Positions 42,956-51,283 of a stretch of 64,000 nucleotides of DNA are shown here, one piece after another (position 1 is the first letter of the stretch; the number at the start of each line of letters is the position of its first letter). Location of the stretch: assembly GCF_008086045.1 (NCBI RefSeq), contig NZ_VSEY01000029.1:106882-170881 (forward strand), written 5' to 3'. A program made the translations under genes and the position numbers. The notes under the pieces were generated by a model. That model did no database searches and was not told the origin of the DNA. It worked only from the letters and a program-made list of their open reading frames with translations. This DNA is from Nonomuraea sp. PA05 (GTDB lineage Bacteria > Actinomycetota > Actinomycetes > Streptosporangiales > Streptosporangiaceae).

Positions 42956-43138
42956 CTAGTCGACCTCTTCCACCTCGACGAGGTGCGTCACCACGGAGAC
43001 CATGCCGCGAATCTCGGGCCGGTCCTCCTTGACGACGACGTCGCCGATTCGCTTCAGGCCAAGCGAACGCAGCGAGTCACGCTGGTTCTGCTTGCCACCG
43101 ATCTTCGAGCGAACCTGAGTGATCTTCAGGCGTGCCAT
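42956..43138 (-). CDS. rpmD: 50S ribosomal protein L30
   Basis: 60 residues: MARLKITQVRSKIGGKQNQR, then SLGLKRIGDVVVKEDRPEIR, the normal bacterial L30. Two bases separate it from rpsE and from rplO. Confidence 0.99.
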   Translation of the reverse strand: MARLKITQVRSKIGGKQNQRDSLRSLGLKRIGDVVVKEDRPEIRGMVSVVTHLVEVEEVD

Positions 43139-43140
43139 GA

Positions 43141-43770
43141 CTAGCTCACCGCCTTCGCGGCCGCCGCCTCCGCCAGGCCCTCACGCTGAGCCTTGAGCAT
43201 GGCGGGCGGGGCCACGTCCTCGATCGGCAGGCCACGGCGGGCGGCGATCTCCTCGGGGCGCGAGAGGCCCTTCAGAGCCGCCACGGTGGCGTGCACGATG
43301 TTGATCGGGTTGTCGGAGCCGAGCGACTTGGAGAGCACGTCGTGGATGCCCGCGCACTCCAGCACCGCGCGCACCGGGCCACCGGCGATGACGCCGGTAC
43401 CGGCCGAGGCCGGACGCAGGAAGACGACGCCGGCCGCCTCCTCGCCCTGCACGGTGTGCGGGATGGTGCCCTGGATCCGAGGCACCTTGAAGAAGTGCTT
43501 CTTGGCCTCTTCGACGCCCTTGGCGATGGCCGCGGGCACTTCCTTGGCCTTGCCGTAGCCGACGCCGACCAGGCCGTTGCCGTCACCGACGACGACGAGG
43601 GCGGTGAAGCTGAAGCGACGACCACCCTTCACGACCTTGGCCACTCGGTTGATCTTCACTACGCGCTCGATGTACGAGACGCCCTTGTCGGCGGCGCCAC
43701 CGCGGCGATCGTCACGACGGTCCCGCCGCTCGCCACCGGTGCCGCCACCGCGACGCGGAGCTGCAGCCAT
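43141..43770 (-). CDS. rpsE: 30S ribosomal protein S5
   Basis: 209 residues. An N-terminal Arg/Gly-rich extension (APRRGGGTGGERRDRRDDRR) of about 30 residues precedes the double-stranded RNA-binding domain (YIERVVKINRVAKVVKGGRR) and the C-terminal domain. The region linked to spectinomycin resistance (VAKVVKGGR) looks ordinary. S5 supports decoding accuracy. Confidence 0.99.
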   Translation of the reverse strand: MAAAPRRGGGTGGERRDRRDDRRGGAADKGVSYIERVVKINRVAKVVKGGRRFSFTALVVVGDGNGLVGVGYGKAKEVPAAIAKGVEEAKKHFFKVPRIQGTIPHTVQGEEAAGVVFLRPASAGTGVIAGGPVRAVLECAGIHDVLSKSLGSDNPINIVHATVAALKGLSRPEEIAARRGLPIEDVAPPAMLKAQREGLAEAAAAKAVS

Positions 43771-43798
43771 CAGTGGTTCCTCTTCTCAGCGTTGGTCA

Positions 43799-44182
43799 TT
43801 AGAACTCGAGCCCGCCTTCGCGAGCGCTGTCCGCCAGAGCGGCGATGCGCCCGGCGTAGCGGTTGCCACCGCGGTCGAAGACGACCTTGGTGATCCCGGC
43901 TTCCTTGGCCCGCTGAGCGAGGAGCTCGCCGACCTTCTTCGCCTTCTCCGTCTTGTCCGCCTCCAGCGTGCGCAGCGAGGGGTCCATGGTGGACGCGCTC
44001 ACCAGCGTGTGGCCGACGGAGTCGTCCACGATCTGGACGAACATGTGACGCGTCGAGCGGTTGACGACCAGGCGCGGACGCTCGGCCGTACCGACGACGA
44101 ACTTGCGGACGCGGCGGTGACGGCGGGCCCGCGAAACGGTGCGGGCAGCCGTGTGCTTGCTGAACGCAACCTTCGGAGCCAT
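43799..44182 (-). CDS. rplR: 50S ribosomal protein L18
   Basis: 127 residues, with RVRKFVVGTAERPRLVVNRS and DRGGNRYAGRIAALADSARE typical of L18, which binds 5S rRNA. It starts two bases after rplF. Confidence 0.99.
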   Translation of the reverse strand: MAPKVAFSKHTAARTVSRARRHRRVRKFVVGTAERPRLVVNRSTRHMFVQIVDDSVGHTLVSASTMDPSLRTLEADKTEKAKKVGELLAQRAKEAGITKVVFDRGGNRYAGRIAALADSAREGGLEF

Positions 44183-44184
44183 GC

Positions 44185-44727
44185 CTACTTACCAGCCTTT
44201 CCGACCTTGCGGCGGATCTGTTCGCCCTGGTAGCGCACGCCCTTGCCCTTGTACGGGTCAGGCTTGCGCAACTTGCGGATGTTGGCCGCGACCTCGCCGA
44301 CCTTCTGCTTGTCGATGCCGTCCACGTGGAACAGGGTCGGCTTCTCGACGCGGAAGGTGACGCCCTCGGGGGCGTCGACGATGACCGGGTGGCTGAAGCC
44401 CAGCGAGAACTCCAGCTGCGCCGGGCCCTTGGCCTGGACGCGGTAACCGACGCCGACGATCTCAAGGCTCTTGGAGTAGCCCTGAGTGACGCCCTGCACC
44501 ATGTTGGCGATCAGCGTCCGGGACAGGCCGTGCAGCGCACGGACCTTGTTCTCGTCGTTCGGCCGGGTGACGGCGATCGCGCCGTCGTCGTCGCGCCCGA
44601 CCTTGATGGGCTCGGCGACCGTGTGAGTGAGCGTGCCCTTCGGGCCCTTGACCTGGACATCCTGGCCGTCGATCGAGATGTCGACGCCACTCGGCACAGG
44701 GATGGGCAGCCGTCCGATTCGCGACAT
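44185..44727 (-). CDS. rplF: 50S ribosomal protein L6
   Basis: 180 residues from ATG 44727 (MSRIGRLPIPVPSGVDISID); the longer frame to 44781 overlaps rpsH and is rejected. The C-terminal motif RKPDPYKGKGVRYQGEQIRR is diagnostic. It follows rpsH by 16 bases. Confidence 0.99.
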   Translation of the reverse strand: MSRIGRLPIPVPSGVDISIDGQDVQVKGPKGTLTHTVAEPIKVGRDDDGAIAVTRPNDENKVRALHGLSRTLIANMVQGVTQGYSKSLEIVGVGYRVQAKGPAQLEFSLGFSHPVIVDAPEGVTFRVEKPTLFHVDGIDKQKVGEVAANIRKLRKPDPYKGKGVRYQGEQIRRKVGKAGK

Positions 44728-44743
44728 GCTGTGTTCCTCCCCT

Positions 44744-45142
44744 CTACCAGACGTAGGCGAGGACTTCCCCGCCCACACCACGCTTGCCGGCCTGCTTGTC
44801 AGTCATGAGGCCGTGGGACGTCGAGATGATCGCGACGCCCAGTCCGCCCAGGACTCGAGGCAGGTTGTCCTTCTTCGCATAAACCCGCAGACCGGGCTTG
44901 GAAACCCGGCGCAGGCCCGCGAGCGACCGCTCACGGGTGGGCCCGAACTTGAGCTCCACCACGAGGTTCTTCCCGACCTTGGCGTCCTCGACGGTCCAAG
45001 CCTGGATGTAACCCTCCTGCTGGAGGATCTCGGCGATGTGCGCCTTGATCTTCGAGTACGGCATCGACACGCTGTCGTGGTACGCCGAATTCGCGTTTCG
45101 CAGACGCGTGAGCATGTCTGCGATCGGGTCGGTCATCGTCAT
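44744..45142 (-). CDS. rpsH: 30S ribosomal protein S8
   Basis: 132 residues. MTDPIADMLTRLRNANSAYH and STSHGLMTDKQAGKRGVGGE are family signatures. S8 binds the central domain of 16S rRNA and represses spc operons in E. coli. The 145-base gap to rpsN contains a hairpin. Confidence 0.99.
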   Translation of the reverse strand: MTMTDPIADMLTRLRNANSAYHDSVSMPYSKIKAHIAEILQQEGYIQAWTVEDAKVGKNLVVELKFGPTRERSLAGLRRVSKPGLRVYAKKDNLPRVLGGLGVAIISTSHGLMTDKQAGKRGVGGEVLAYVW

Positions 45143-45249
45143 GGCCAGTGGCCTTCCTCACCACGGTTTCCAGTCGGCGAAGCAGCGCTCTGCCGGTGGA
45201 CCTATGGCGTGGTCGTGGGCGCGTTGCGCGCCCTGTCTTCTACGAACAT

Positions 45250-45280
45250 GAGGGGCGGCCCTGCGAGAGAGCCGCCCTTC
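45250..45280 (-). terminator. Hairpin between rpsN and rpsH
   Basis: GAGGGGCGGC (45250-45259) pairs with GCCGCCCTTC (45271-45280), one G-U pair, 11-base loop, 8 bases past the rpsN stop. It is an attenuator or processing site in the spc block. Confidence 0.6.
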
Positions 45281-45287
45281 AGGGTAT

Positions 45288-45473
45288 CTACCAGCTCGAC
45301 TTGGTGATGCCGGGCAGCTCGCCCCGGTGCGCCATCTCGCGGAAGCACACGCGGCACAGGCCGAACTTCCTGTAGACAGCGCGCGGACGCCCGCAGCGCG
45401 AGCACCGCGTGTAGGCCCGGACCTCGAACTTCTGCTTGCGCCCCGCCTTGGCGATCAGCGACTTCTTCGCCAT
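45288..45473 (-). CDS. rpsZ: 30S ribosomal protein S14 type Z
   Basis: 61 residues with the four zinc Cys (RCSRCGRPR ... GLCRVCF). This is the short zinc-dependent S14. Actinobacteria often keep a zinc-free S14 copy elsewhere for zinc shortage; none is in this window. It lies four bases after rplE. Confidence 0.98.
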   Translation of the reverse strand: MAKKSLIAKAGRKQKFEVRAYTRCSRCGRPRAVYRKFGLCRVCFREMAHRGELPGITKSSW

Positions 45474-45477
45474 TGGA

Positions 45478-46065
45478 TCAGGCCTCCTTGAACGGGAAGC
45501 CGAGGAGCTTCAGCAGCGCCCGGCCCTGGTCGTCGTTCTTCGCGGTGGTCACGATCGTGATGTCCATGCCCCGCGGCCGGTCGACCTTGTCCTGGTCGAC
45601 CTCGTGGAACATGACCTGCTCGGTCAGACCGAAGGTGTAGTTCCCGTTGCCGTCGAACTGCTTGGGCGACAGACCGCGGAAGTCCCTGATCCGGGGCAGG
45701 GCCAGCGCCAGCAGCCGGTCGAGGAACTCCCACATGCGGTCGCCGCGCAGCGTGACGTGCGCGCCGATCGGCATGCCCTCGCGCAGCTTGAACTGGGCGA
45801 TGGACTTGCGCGCCCGGACGACGGCCGGCTTCTGGCCGGTGATCGCGGTGAGGTCGCGGACGGCGCCTTCGATGAGCTTGGAGTCGCGAGCCGCCTCGCC
45901 CACACCCATGTTGACCTTGATCTTGGTCAGGGCCGGGATCTGCATGACGTTCTCGATGCCGAACTGCTCGCGAAGCTGGGCCGCGATCTCCTCGCGGTAC
46001 TTCGTCTTGAGTCGCGGCGTCGGACGCTCGGTCGCGGTCTCGTTCTCAGTGGTCGTGGCAGTCAT
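45478..46065 (-). CDS. rplE: 50S ribosomal protein L5
   Basis: 195 residues, with KYREEIAAQLREQFGIENVM and EVDQDKVDRPRGMDITIVTT. L5 binds 5S rRNA and contacts P-site tRNA. Its start overlaps the rplX stop by one base (TGATG). Confidence 0.99.
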   Translation of the reverse strand: MTATTTENETATERPTPRLKTKYREEIAAQLREQFGIENVMQIPALTKIKVNMGVGEAARDSKLIEGAVRDLTAITGQKPAVVRARKSIAQFKLREGMPIGAHVTLRGDRMWEFLDRLLALALPRIRDFRGLSPKQFDGNGNYTFGLTEQVMFHEVDQDKVDRPRGMDITIVTTAKNDDQGRALLKLLGFPFKEA

Positions 46066-46370
46066 CAGCTGTCCTCACCCGTCTCGTCGGCCTTCTTCTC
46101 GTCGGCCTTCTTGTCGGCGGGCTTGTCGTCCTTGAGCTTCTTCACGTTCGAGACGTGGATCGGAGCCTCGAGGGTCTGCACGCCGCCGGTCTTGGCGCCG
46201 CGCGGGCCCTGGTGGGTCTCCTTGGAGTGCTTCTTGATCATGTTGATGCCCTCGACCACCACGCGGTCCTCGCGCGGGAGAGTGGCGATCACACGGCCCT
46301 TGGCACCCTTGTCCTTGCCCGCGATGACCTGGACCAGGTCACCCTTCTTCACGTGCAGCGACTTCGGCAT
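46065..46370 (-). CDS. rplX: 50S ribosomal protein L24
   Basis: 101 residues. The KOW motif KKGDLVQVIAGKDKGAKGRV opens the protein; a Lys/Asp/Glu tail (KLKDDKPADKKADEKKADET) closes it. An assembly initiator. It directly abuts rplN. Confidence 0.99.
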   Translation of the reverse strand: MPKSLHVKKGDLVQVIAGKDKGAKGRVIATLPREDRVVVEGINMIKKHSKETHQGPRGAKTGGVQTLEAPIHVSNVKKLKDDKPADKKADEKKADETGEDS

Positions 46371-46742
46371 TTACAACACCTCCGGGGCGAGCGAGATGAT
46401 GCGCATGAACTTCTTGTCGCGCAGCTCGCGGCCGACCGGGCCGAAGATACGAGTGCCACGAGGGTCACCGCTGTCCTTGATGATGACGGCGGCGTTCTCG
46501 TCGAAGCGGATGTAGGAGCCGTCGGGCCGGCGCCGCTCCTTGACCGTGCGGACGACGACGGCCTTGACCACGTCGCCCTTCTTGACGCCCGTGCTGCCCG
46601 GCAGCGCGTCCTTGACTGTGGCGACGATGACGTCGCCGATACCGGCGTAGCGTCGGCCCGAGCCACCGAGAACGCGGATGCAAAGGATCTCCTTCGCGCC
46701 CGTGTTGTCGGCGACCTTGAGCCGCGACTCCTGCTGGATCAC
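46371..46742 (-). CDS. rplN: 50S ribosomal protein L14
   Basis: 123 residues from GTG 46742. MIQQESRLKVADNTGAKEIL and GDPRGTRIFGPVGRELRDKK are diagnostic. First gene of the spc block, preceded by a 190-base gap with a terminator-like hairpin, so probably with its own promoter. Confidence 0.99.
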   Translation of the reverse strand: MIQQESRLKVADNTGAKEILCIRVLGGSGRRYAGIGDVIVATVKDALPGSTGVKKGDVVKAVVVRTVKERRRPDGSYIRFDENAAVIIKDSGDPRGTRIFGPVGRELRDKKFMRIISLAPEVL

Positions 46743-46886
46743 GTCTACTCCTGTTAGTCGCGCCGGTTCTCATCTCTGAGCCTGGCGGAACCTGGCATTG
46801 TCTTGTTCCCACGGCCACAGCGCCCCGCAGGGCGCCGCACCGCAGGCGACGCGAGGCTGTCGGCCCCGCGTCCTTGGACGCCGTCA

Positions 46887-46907
46887 TGGGGGCTCTGGGA
46901 GCCCCCA
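46887..46907 (-). terminator. Hairpin at the S10/spc boundary
   Basis: TGGGGGCTC and GAGCCCCCA form a perfect 9-bp stem with loop TGG, 26 bases past the rpsQ stop. It sits exactly where the S10 block ends and the spc block begins. Confidence 0.7.
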
Positions 46908-46932
46908 CGAGGCGCGGTATGTCGAGAGGGCC

Positions 46933-47229
46933 TTACTTGGCCTTCTCCAGGATCTCCACGACCCTCCACCGCTTGGTGGCGGAGAGGGGGCGGGTCTCCA
47001 TCAGCAGCACGCGGTCGCCGACGCCGCAGGCGTTGGCCTCGTCGTGCGCCTTGTACTTGGTCGTACGGCGGATGACCTTGCCGTACAGACGGTGCTTCAC
47101 GCGGTCCTCGACGGCGACGACGACGGTCTTGTCCATCTTGTCGCTGACGACGAGGCCCTCGCGGACCTTGCGGAAGTTCCGGGACTCGCCGTTCTCGGCG
47201 GTCTCGGTGGTCTCGGTGGTCTCAGCCAT
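46933..47229 (-). CDS. rpsQ: 30S ribosomal protein S17
   Basis: 98 residues. A Thr/Glu-rich N-terminus (MAETTETTETAENGESRNFR) precedes the OB-fold (GLVVSDKMDKTVVVAVEDRV, KVIRRTTKYKAHDE). It overlaps the rpmC stop by eight bases. Last gene of the S10 block. Confidence 0.99.
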   Translation of the reverse strand: MAETTETTETAENGESRNFRKVREGLVVSDKMDKTVVVAVEDRVKHRLYGKVIRRTTKYKAHDEANACGVGDRVLLMETRPLSATKRWRVVEILEKAK

Positions 47230-47458
47230 CGCTCGTCTCCTTCTCGACCGTGACGATGCCCAGCTCGCGCTCGCGCATCACGGTGTAGATACGGGCGATC
47301 TCGCGGCGGACGGCGCGCAGCCGCCCGTGGCTCTCCAACTGACCGGTCGCCGCCTGGAAGCGGAGGTTGAACAGCTCCTCCTTGGCCTCCTTGAGCTTCT
47401 GGACCAGGGTGTCCTGGTCCTCCACTCGCAGCTCGCCGGCGGTCAGGCCCTTAGCCAT
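47222..47458 (-). CDS. rpmC: 50S ribosomal protein L29
   Basis: 78 residues from ATG 47458, overlapping the rplP stop (TGATG); a GTG one codon earlier is possible. LVQKLKEAKEELFNLRFQAA and RREIARIYTVMRERELG are typical. It sits at the exit tunnel. Confidence 0.99.
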   Translation of the reverse strand: MAKGLTAGELRVEDQDTLVQKLKEAKEELFNLRFQAATGQLESHGRLRAVRREIARIYTVMRERELGIVTVEKETSDG

Positions 47459-47877
47459 CACGCCTCACCCACTTCACGCTTAACGATCTTGCACTTCATC
47501 GGGAGCTTGTGGATCGCACGCTGAAGCGCCTCGCGAGCGACCGGCTCCGCCACGCCGGACAGCTCGAACATCACGCGTCCGGGCTTGACGTTGGCGATCC
47601 ACCACTCCGGCGAACCCTTACCGGAACCCATGCGGGTCTCGGCCGGCTTCTTGGTGAGCGGACGGTCGGGGTAGATGTTGATCCACACCTTGCCGCCACG
47701 GCGGATGTGACGGGTCATGGCGATACGAGCGGACTCGATCTGGCGGTTGGTCACGTAGGAGTGCTCAACAGCCTGGATGCCGAACTCGCCGAACGTGACC
47801 CTGGTGCCGCCCTTGGCGGCTCCGCTGCGGTCAGGCCGGTGCTGCTTGCGGTGCTTGACCCTGCGCGGGATCAGCAT
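47458..47877 (-). CDS. rplP: 50S ribosomal protein L16
   Basis: 139 residues, with MLIPRRVKHRKQHRPDRSGA, KVWINIYPDRPLTKKPAETR and GKGSPEWWIANVKPGRVMFE. L16 shapes the A site of the 50S subunit. Two bases after rpsC. Confidence 0.99.
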   Translation of the reverse strand: MLIPRRVKHRKQHRPDRSGAAKGGTRVTFGEFGIQAVEHSYVTNRQIESARIAMTRHIRRGGKVWINIYPDRPLTKKPAETRMGSGKGSPEWWIANVKPGRVMFELSGVAEPVAREALQRAIHKLPMKCKIVKREVGEA

Positions 47878-47879
47878 GG

Positions 47880-48725
47880 TCAGCTCCCTTCAGCACCCGG
47901 CTGCGCAGCCGGGCCGGTCTCGGGGGCGGCCTGCGAGGCCGCCTCGTTGCGGGGGGCGCGGTCGCCACGGCCGCCGCCACGACGGGGGCGGTCGCCGCCA
48001 CCACGACGCGGACGGTCGCCGCCGCCACCACGACGGTCGTCGCGCTCGCGACGCTGGCCGGCACGAGCGCCGGCGGCGGCCGCCTCACGCTCGGCGCGGC
48101 TCGTCGGAGCCTCGCCCTTGTAGATCCAGACCTTCACGCCGATGCGGCCGAAGGTCGTACGGGCCTCGTAGAAGCCGTAGTCGATGTCCGCGCGGAGCGT
48201 GTGCAGGGGCACGCGGCCCTCGCGGTAGAACTCCGAACGGGACATCTCAGCGCCGCCCAGACGACCGGAGCACTGGACACGGATGCCCTTGGCGCCGGAC
48301 TTCATGGCCGACTGCATCGCCTTGCGCATGGCGCGGCGGAACGACACACGGCTCGACAGCTGCTCGGCCACGCCCTGCGCGACGAGCTGCGCGTCGATCT
48401 CCGGGTTCTTGACCTCGAGGATGTTGAGCTGGACCTGCTTCTTGGTCAGCTTCTCCAGGTCACCACGGATCCGGTCGGCCTCGGCGCCGCGGCGGCCGAT
48501 GACGATGCCGGGACGCGCGGTGTGGATGTCCACCTGCACGCGGTCCGTCGTGCGCTCGATCTCGACCTTGGAGATGCCGGCCCGCTCCATGCCCTTCTGC
48601 AGCATGCGGCGGATCGCCACGTCCTCGGCGACATACGACTTGTACAGCTTGTCGGCGTACCACCGGCTCTTGAAGTCGGTCGTGATGCCGAGGCGGAACC
48701 CGTGCGGGTTAACCTTCTGGCCCAC
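47880..48725 (-). CDS. rpsC: 30S ribosomal protein S3 with RGG-type tail
   Basis: 281 residues from GTG 48725, overlapping the rplV stop in TAGTG; the long upstream frame is not used. The KH domain (RPGIVIGRRGAEADRIRGDL) and the C-terminal domain (GFYEARTTFGRIGVKVWIYK) are standard. The last 65 residues are an Arg/Gly/Asp-rich extension with repeats of D-R-P-R-R-G-G-G, then an Ala/Pro-rich end. S3 forms part of the mRNA entry channel, so the tail could touch incoming mRNA, an inference. Confidence 0.98.
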   Translation of the reverse strand: MGQKVNPHGFRLGITTDFKSRWYADKLYKSYVAEDVAIRRMLQKGMERAGISKVEIERTTDRVQVDIHTARPGIVIGRRGAEADRIRGDLEKLTKKQVQLNILEVKNPEIDAQLVAQGVAEQLSSRVSFRRAMRKAMQSAMKSGAKGIRVQCSGRLGGAEMSRSEFYREGRVPLHTLRADIDYGFYEARTTFGRIGVKVWIYKGEAPTSRAEREAAAAGARAGQRRERDDRRGGGGDRPRRGGGDRPRRGGGRGDRAPRNEAASQAAPETGPAAQPGAEGS

Positions 48726-49078
48726 TATCGGGTCCTTCCCTTCGGCTCGCGGGACTCCACGATCACGGTGATGTGGCTCGTCCGCTTGTTGATCCGATAG
48801 GCGCGACCCTGTGCACGCGGGCGGAACCGCTTCAGCGTCGGGCCCTCGTCGACCCACGCACGGCTCACGAAGAGCGTGTTGGGGTCGAGATCGAAGTTGT
48901 GCTCGGCGTTCGCCATGGCGGAGCTGAGCACCTTGTAGATCGGCTCGCTCGCCGACTGGGGAGCGAACTGCAGCACGGCCTGCGCCTCCGAAGCGGGCAG
49001 CCCGCGAATAAGGTCCACCACACGGCGGGCCTTGAGGGGCGTGACACGGACGAACCGCGCCTGAGCCCTGGCTTCCAT
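48725..49078 (-). CDS. rplV: 50S ribosomal protein L22
   Basis: 117 residues, with RFVRVTPLKARRVVDLIRGL and FRPRAQGRAYRINKRTSHIT, the tip of the exit-tunnel loop. Coupled to rpsC. Confidence 0.99.
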   Translation of the reverse strand: MEARAQARFVRVTPLKARRVVDLIRGLPASEAQAVLQFAPQSASEPIYKVLSSAMANAEHNFDLDPNTLFVSRAWVDEGPTLKRFRPRAQGRAYRINKRTSHITVIVESREPKGRTR

Positions 49079-49102
49079 CGCTTTCTCCTACTTCCGGGAC
49101 GC

Positions 49103-49381
49103 TTACCGCCGGCTGCGGCGGTCTTCCTTGACGTGGCTGCGGAACGTCCGCGTCGGGGCGAACTCTCCGAGCTTGTGACCGATCATCGACTCGGTGACGA
49201 ACACCGGGACGTGCTTGCGGCCGTCGTGCACAGCGATCGTGTGCCCGAGCATGTCGGGGACGATCATGGAGCGACGCGACCACGTCTTGATGACGTTCTT
49301 GGTGCCCTTCTCGTTCTGGGCGTCCACCTTCTTCTGAAGGTGGTCGTCCACGAAGGGGCCCTTCTTAAGGCTACGTGGCAT
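49103..49381 (-). CDS. rpsS: 30S ribosomal protein S19
   Basis: 92 residues, with MPRSLKKGPFVDDHLQKKVD and MLGHTIAVHDGRKHVPVFVT. S19 lies in the head of the 30S subunit with S13. Eleven bases after rplB. Confidence 0.99.
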   Translation of the reverse strand: MPRSLKKGPFVDDHLQKKVDAQNEKGTKNVIKTWSRRSMIVPDMLGHTIAVHDGRKHVPVFVTESMIGHKLGEFAPTRTFRSHVKEDRRSRR

Positions 49382-49392
49382 TTCGGCTGCTC

Positions 49393-50229
49393 CTACCGCT
49401 TCTTCCTCTTGGACCGACGGCGGATGATCAGCCTGTCGCTGGCCTTGTTCGCCTGACGGGTACGGCCCTCGGGCTTGCCCTTGGGGTTCACCGGGTGACG
49501 ACCACCGGAGGTCTTACCCTCACCACCACCGTGCGGGTGGTCGACGGGGTTCATGGCGACACCGCGGACGGTCGGGCGCTTGCCCTTCCACCGCATACGA
49601 CCGGCCTTGCCCCAGTTGATGTTGGCCTGCTCGGCGTTGCCGACCTGACCGACGGTGGCGCGGCAGCGCACGTCCACCATGCGCATCTCACCGGACGGCA
49701 TACGCAGCGTGGCGTAGGTGCCCTCCTTGGCGAGGAGCTGGATCTGAGCGCCCGCGGAGCGGCCGAGCTTGGCGCCACCACCCGGACGGAGCTCCACCGC
49801 GTGGATGAAGGTACCGGTCGGGATGTTGCGCAGCGGCAGGCAGTTGCCCGGCTTGATGTCGGCGGCGGGACCGTTCTCGATCCGGTCACCCTGCTTGAGG
49901 CCGGTCGGCGCGATGATGTAGCGCTTCTCGCCGTCGGCGTAGTGGAGCAGTGCGATGTTGGCGGTGCGGTTGGGGTCGTACTCGATGTGAGCGACCTTGG
50001 CCGGGATGCCGTCCTTGTCATGCCTGCGGAAGTCGATGATCCGGTAGGCGCGCTTGTGACCGCCGCCCTGGTGGCGAGCGGTGACCCGGCCGTGTACGTT
50101 GCGGCCGCCCTTGCTGTGAAGGGGCGCAAGCAGCGACTTCTCAGGGGTGCTGCGGGTGATCTCGGAGAAGTCCGAGACACTCGATCCGCGGCGACCCGGA
50201 GTCGTCGGCTTGTATTTACGGATGCCCAT
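49393..50229 (-). CDS. rplB: 50S ribosomal protein L2
   Basis: 278 residues. The C-terminal peptidyl-transferase region VAMNPVDHPHGGGEGKTSGG contains the conserved His. GIRKYKPTTPGRRGSSVSDF starts the protein. It is 104 bases downstream of rplW. Confidence 0.99.
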   Translation of the reverse strand: MGIRKYKPTTPGRRGSSVSDFSEITRSTPEKSLLAPLHSKGGRNVHGRVTARHQGGGHKRAYRIIDFRRHDKDGIPAKVAHIEYDPNRTANIALLHYADGEKRYIIAPTGLKQGDRIENGPAADIKPGNCLPLRNIPTGTFIHAVELRPGGGAKLGRSAGAQIQLLAKEGTYATLRMPSGEMRMVDVRCRATVGQVGNAEQANINWGKAGRMRWKGKRPTVRGVAMNPVDHPHGGGEGKTSGGRHPVNPKGKPEGRTRQANKASDRLIIRRRSKRKKR

Positions 50230-50333
50230 CTTTTTCGTTCATCCTTCGTCGGTTACATGGGTGAGCCCGCCGCACCGGAATGCGACGGTCTCACCCCGCG
50301 GGCCCTCGGGGAGCCCACTCACTTCTATGGCTG

Positions 50334-50636
50334 CTAGCCGATCTGACCGAAGATGTCGATCCGATCGCCCTCGACCAGGCTCACGATCGCGCGCTTGGTG
50401 TCGGGACGCTTGCCGAAACCGGTACGGGTGCGCTTGCGCTTGCCCTGCCGGTTGATCGTGTTCACGCTGGTGACCTTGACCCCGAAGATCTGCTCAACGG
50501 CGATCTTGACCTGGGTCTTGTTCGCGGTCTTCTTCACCAGGAACGTGTACTTGTTGTTCTCATCGATCAGGCCGTAGCTCTTCTCAGAGACGACCGGCTT
50601 GATGATGATGTCGCGCGGGTCGGCGATCTTCTCCAT
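50334..50636 (-). CDS. rplW: 50S ribosomal protein L23
   Basis: 100 residues: IIIKPVVSEKSYGLIDENNK and VKVTSVNTINRQGKRKRTRT. It sits at the tunnel exit and is a docking site for trigger factor and SRP. It overlaps the rplD stop (TGATG). Confidence 0.99.
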   Translation of the reverse strand: MEKIADPRDIIIKPVVSEKSYGLIDENNKYTFLVKKTANKTQVKIAVEQIFGVKVTSVNTINRQGKRKRTRTGFGKRPDTKRAIVSLVEGDRIDIFGQIG

Positions 50637-51283
50637 CAGGCGTCTTCCTTCCCGCCACTCAGCCGCGCCACGACCTGGTCGTACGCCTCCTGGGTGAAGA
50701 CGACGTCGTCGTGCACGAGCACGTCGTAGGTGTTGAGCTGCCCGGCGTCCAGCAGGTGGACCTCGGGAGCGTTGCGCAGGCTCAGCCAGGTCAGCTCGTC
50801 GTCGCTGTCGACCACGACGAGGACGCGGGCGGACTTGGTGACCTTGCGCAGGGCCTCCAGAGCGGCCTTGGTCTTGGGCGTCTCGCCCGAGACCAGGGAG
50901 CTCACCACGTGCACGCGGTTGCCGCTCGCCCGGTCGGACAGGGCGCCACGCAGGGCGGCGACCTTCATCTTCTTGGGCGTGCGCTGCGAGTAGTCGCGCG
51001 GCACGGGGCCGTGGACGGTGCCACCGCCGGTGAACTGCGGCGCACGGGTCGAGCCCTGGCGGGCGCGGCCGGTGCCCTTCTGGCGGTACGGCTTCTTGCC
51101 ACCGCCGGAGACCTCACCACGGGTCTTGGCCTTGTGGGTGCCCTGCCGGCGAGCGGCGAGCTGGGCCACGACCACCTGGTGGATCAGCGGGACGTTGACC
51201 TTGGTGCCGAAGATGTCTTCGGGCAGGTCAACGGTGCCGGCCTTCGCGCCGCTGGCGTCGAGGACGTCAATAGTGGTGCTCAC
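50636..51283 (-). CDS. rplD: 50S ribosomal protein L4
   Basis: 215 residues, with the tunnel loop AKTRGEVSGGGKKPYRQKGT and GRARQGSTRAPQFTGGGTVH. In E. coli L4 represses the S10 operon. It overlaps rplC by four bases. Confidence 0.99.
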   Translation of the reverse strand: MSTTIDVLDASGAKAGTVDLPEDIFGTKVNVPLIHQVVVAQLAARRQGTHKAKTRGEVSGGGKKPYRQKGTGRARQGSTRAPQFTGGGTVHGPVPRDYSQRTPKKMKVAALRGALSDRASGNRVHVVSSLVSGETPKTKAALEALRKVTKSARVLVVVDSDDELTWLSLRNAPEVHLLDAGQLNTYDVLVHDDVVFTQEAYDQVVARLSGGKEDA

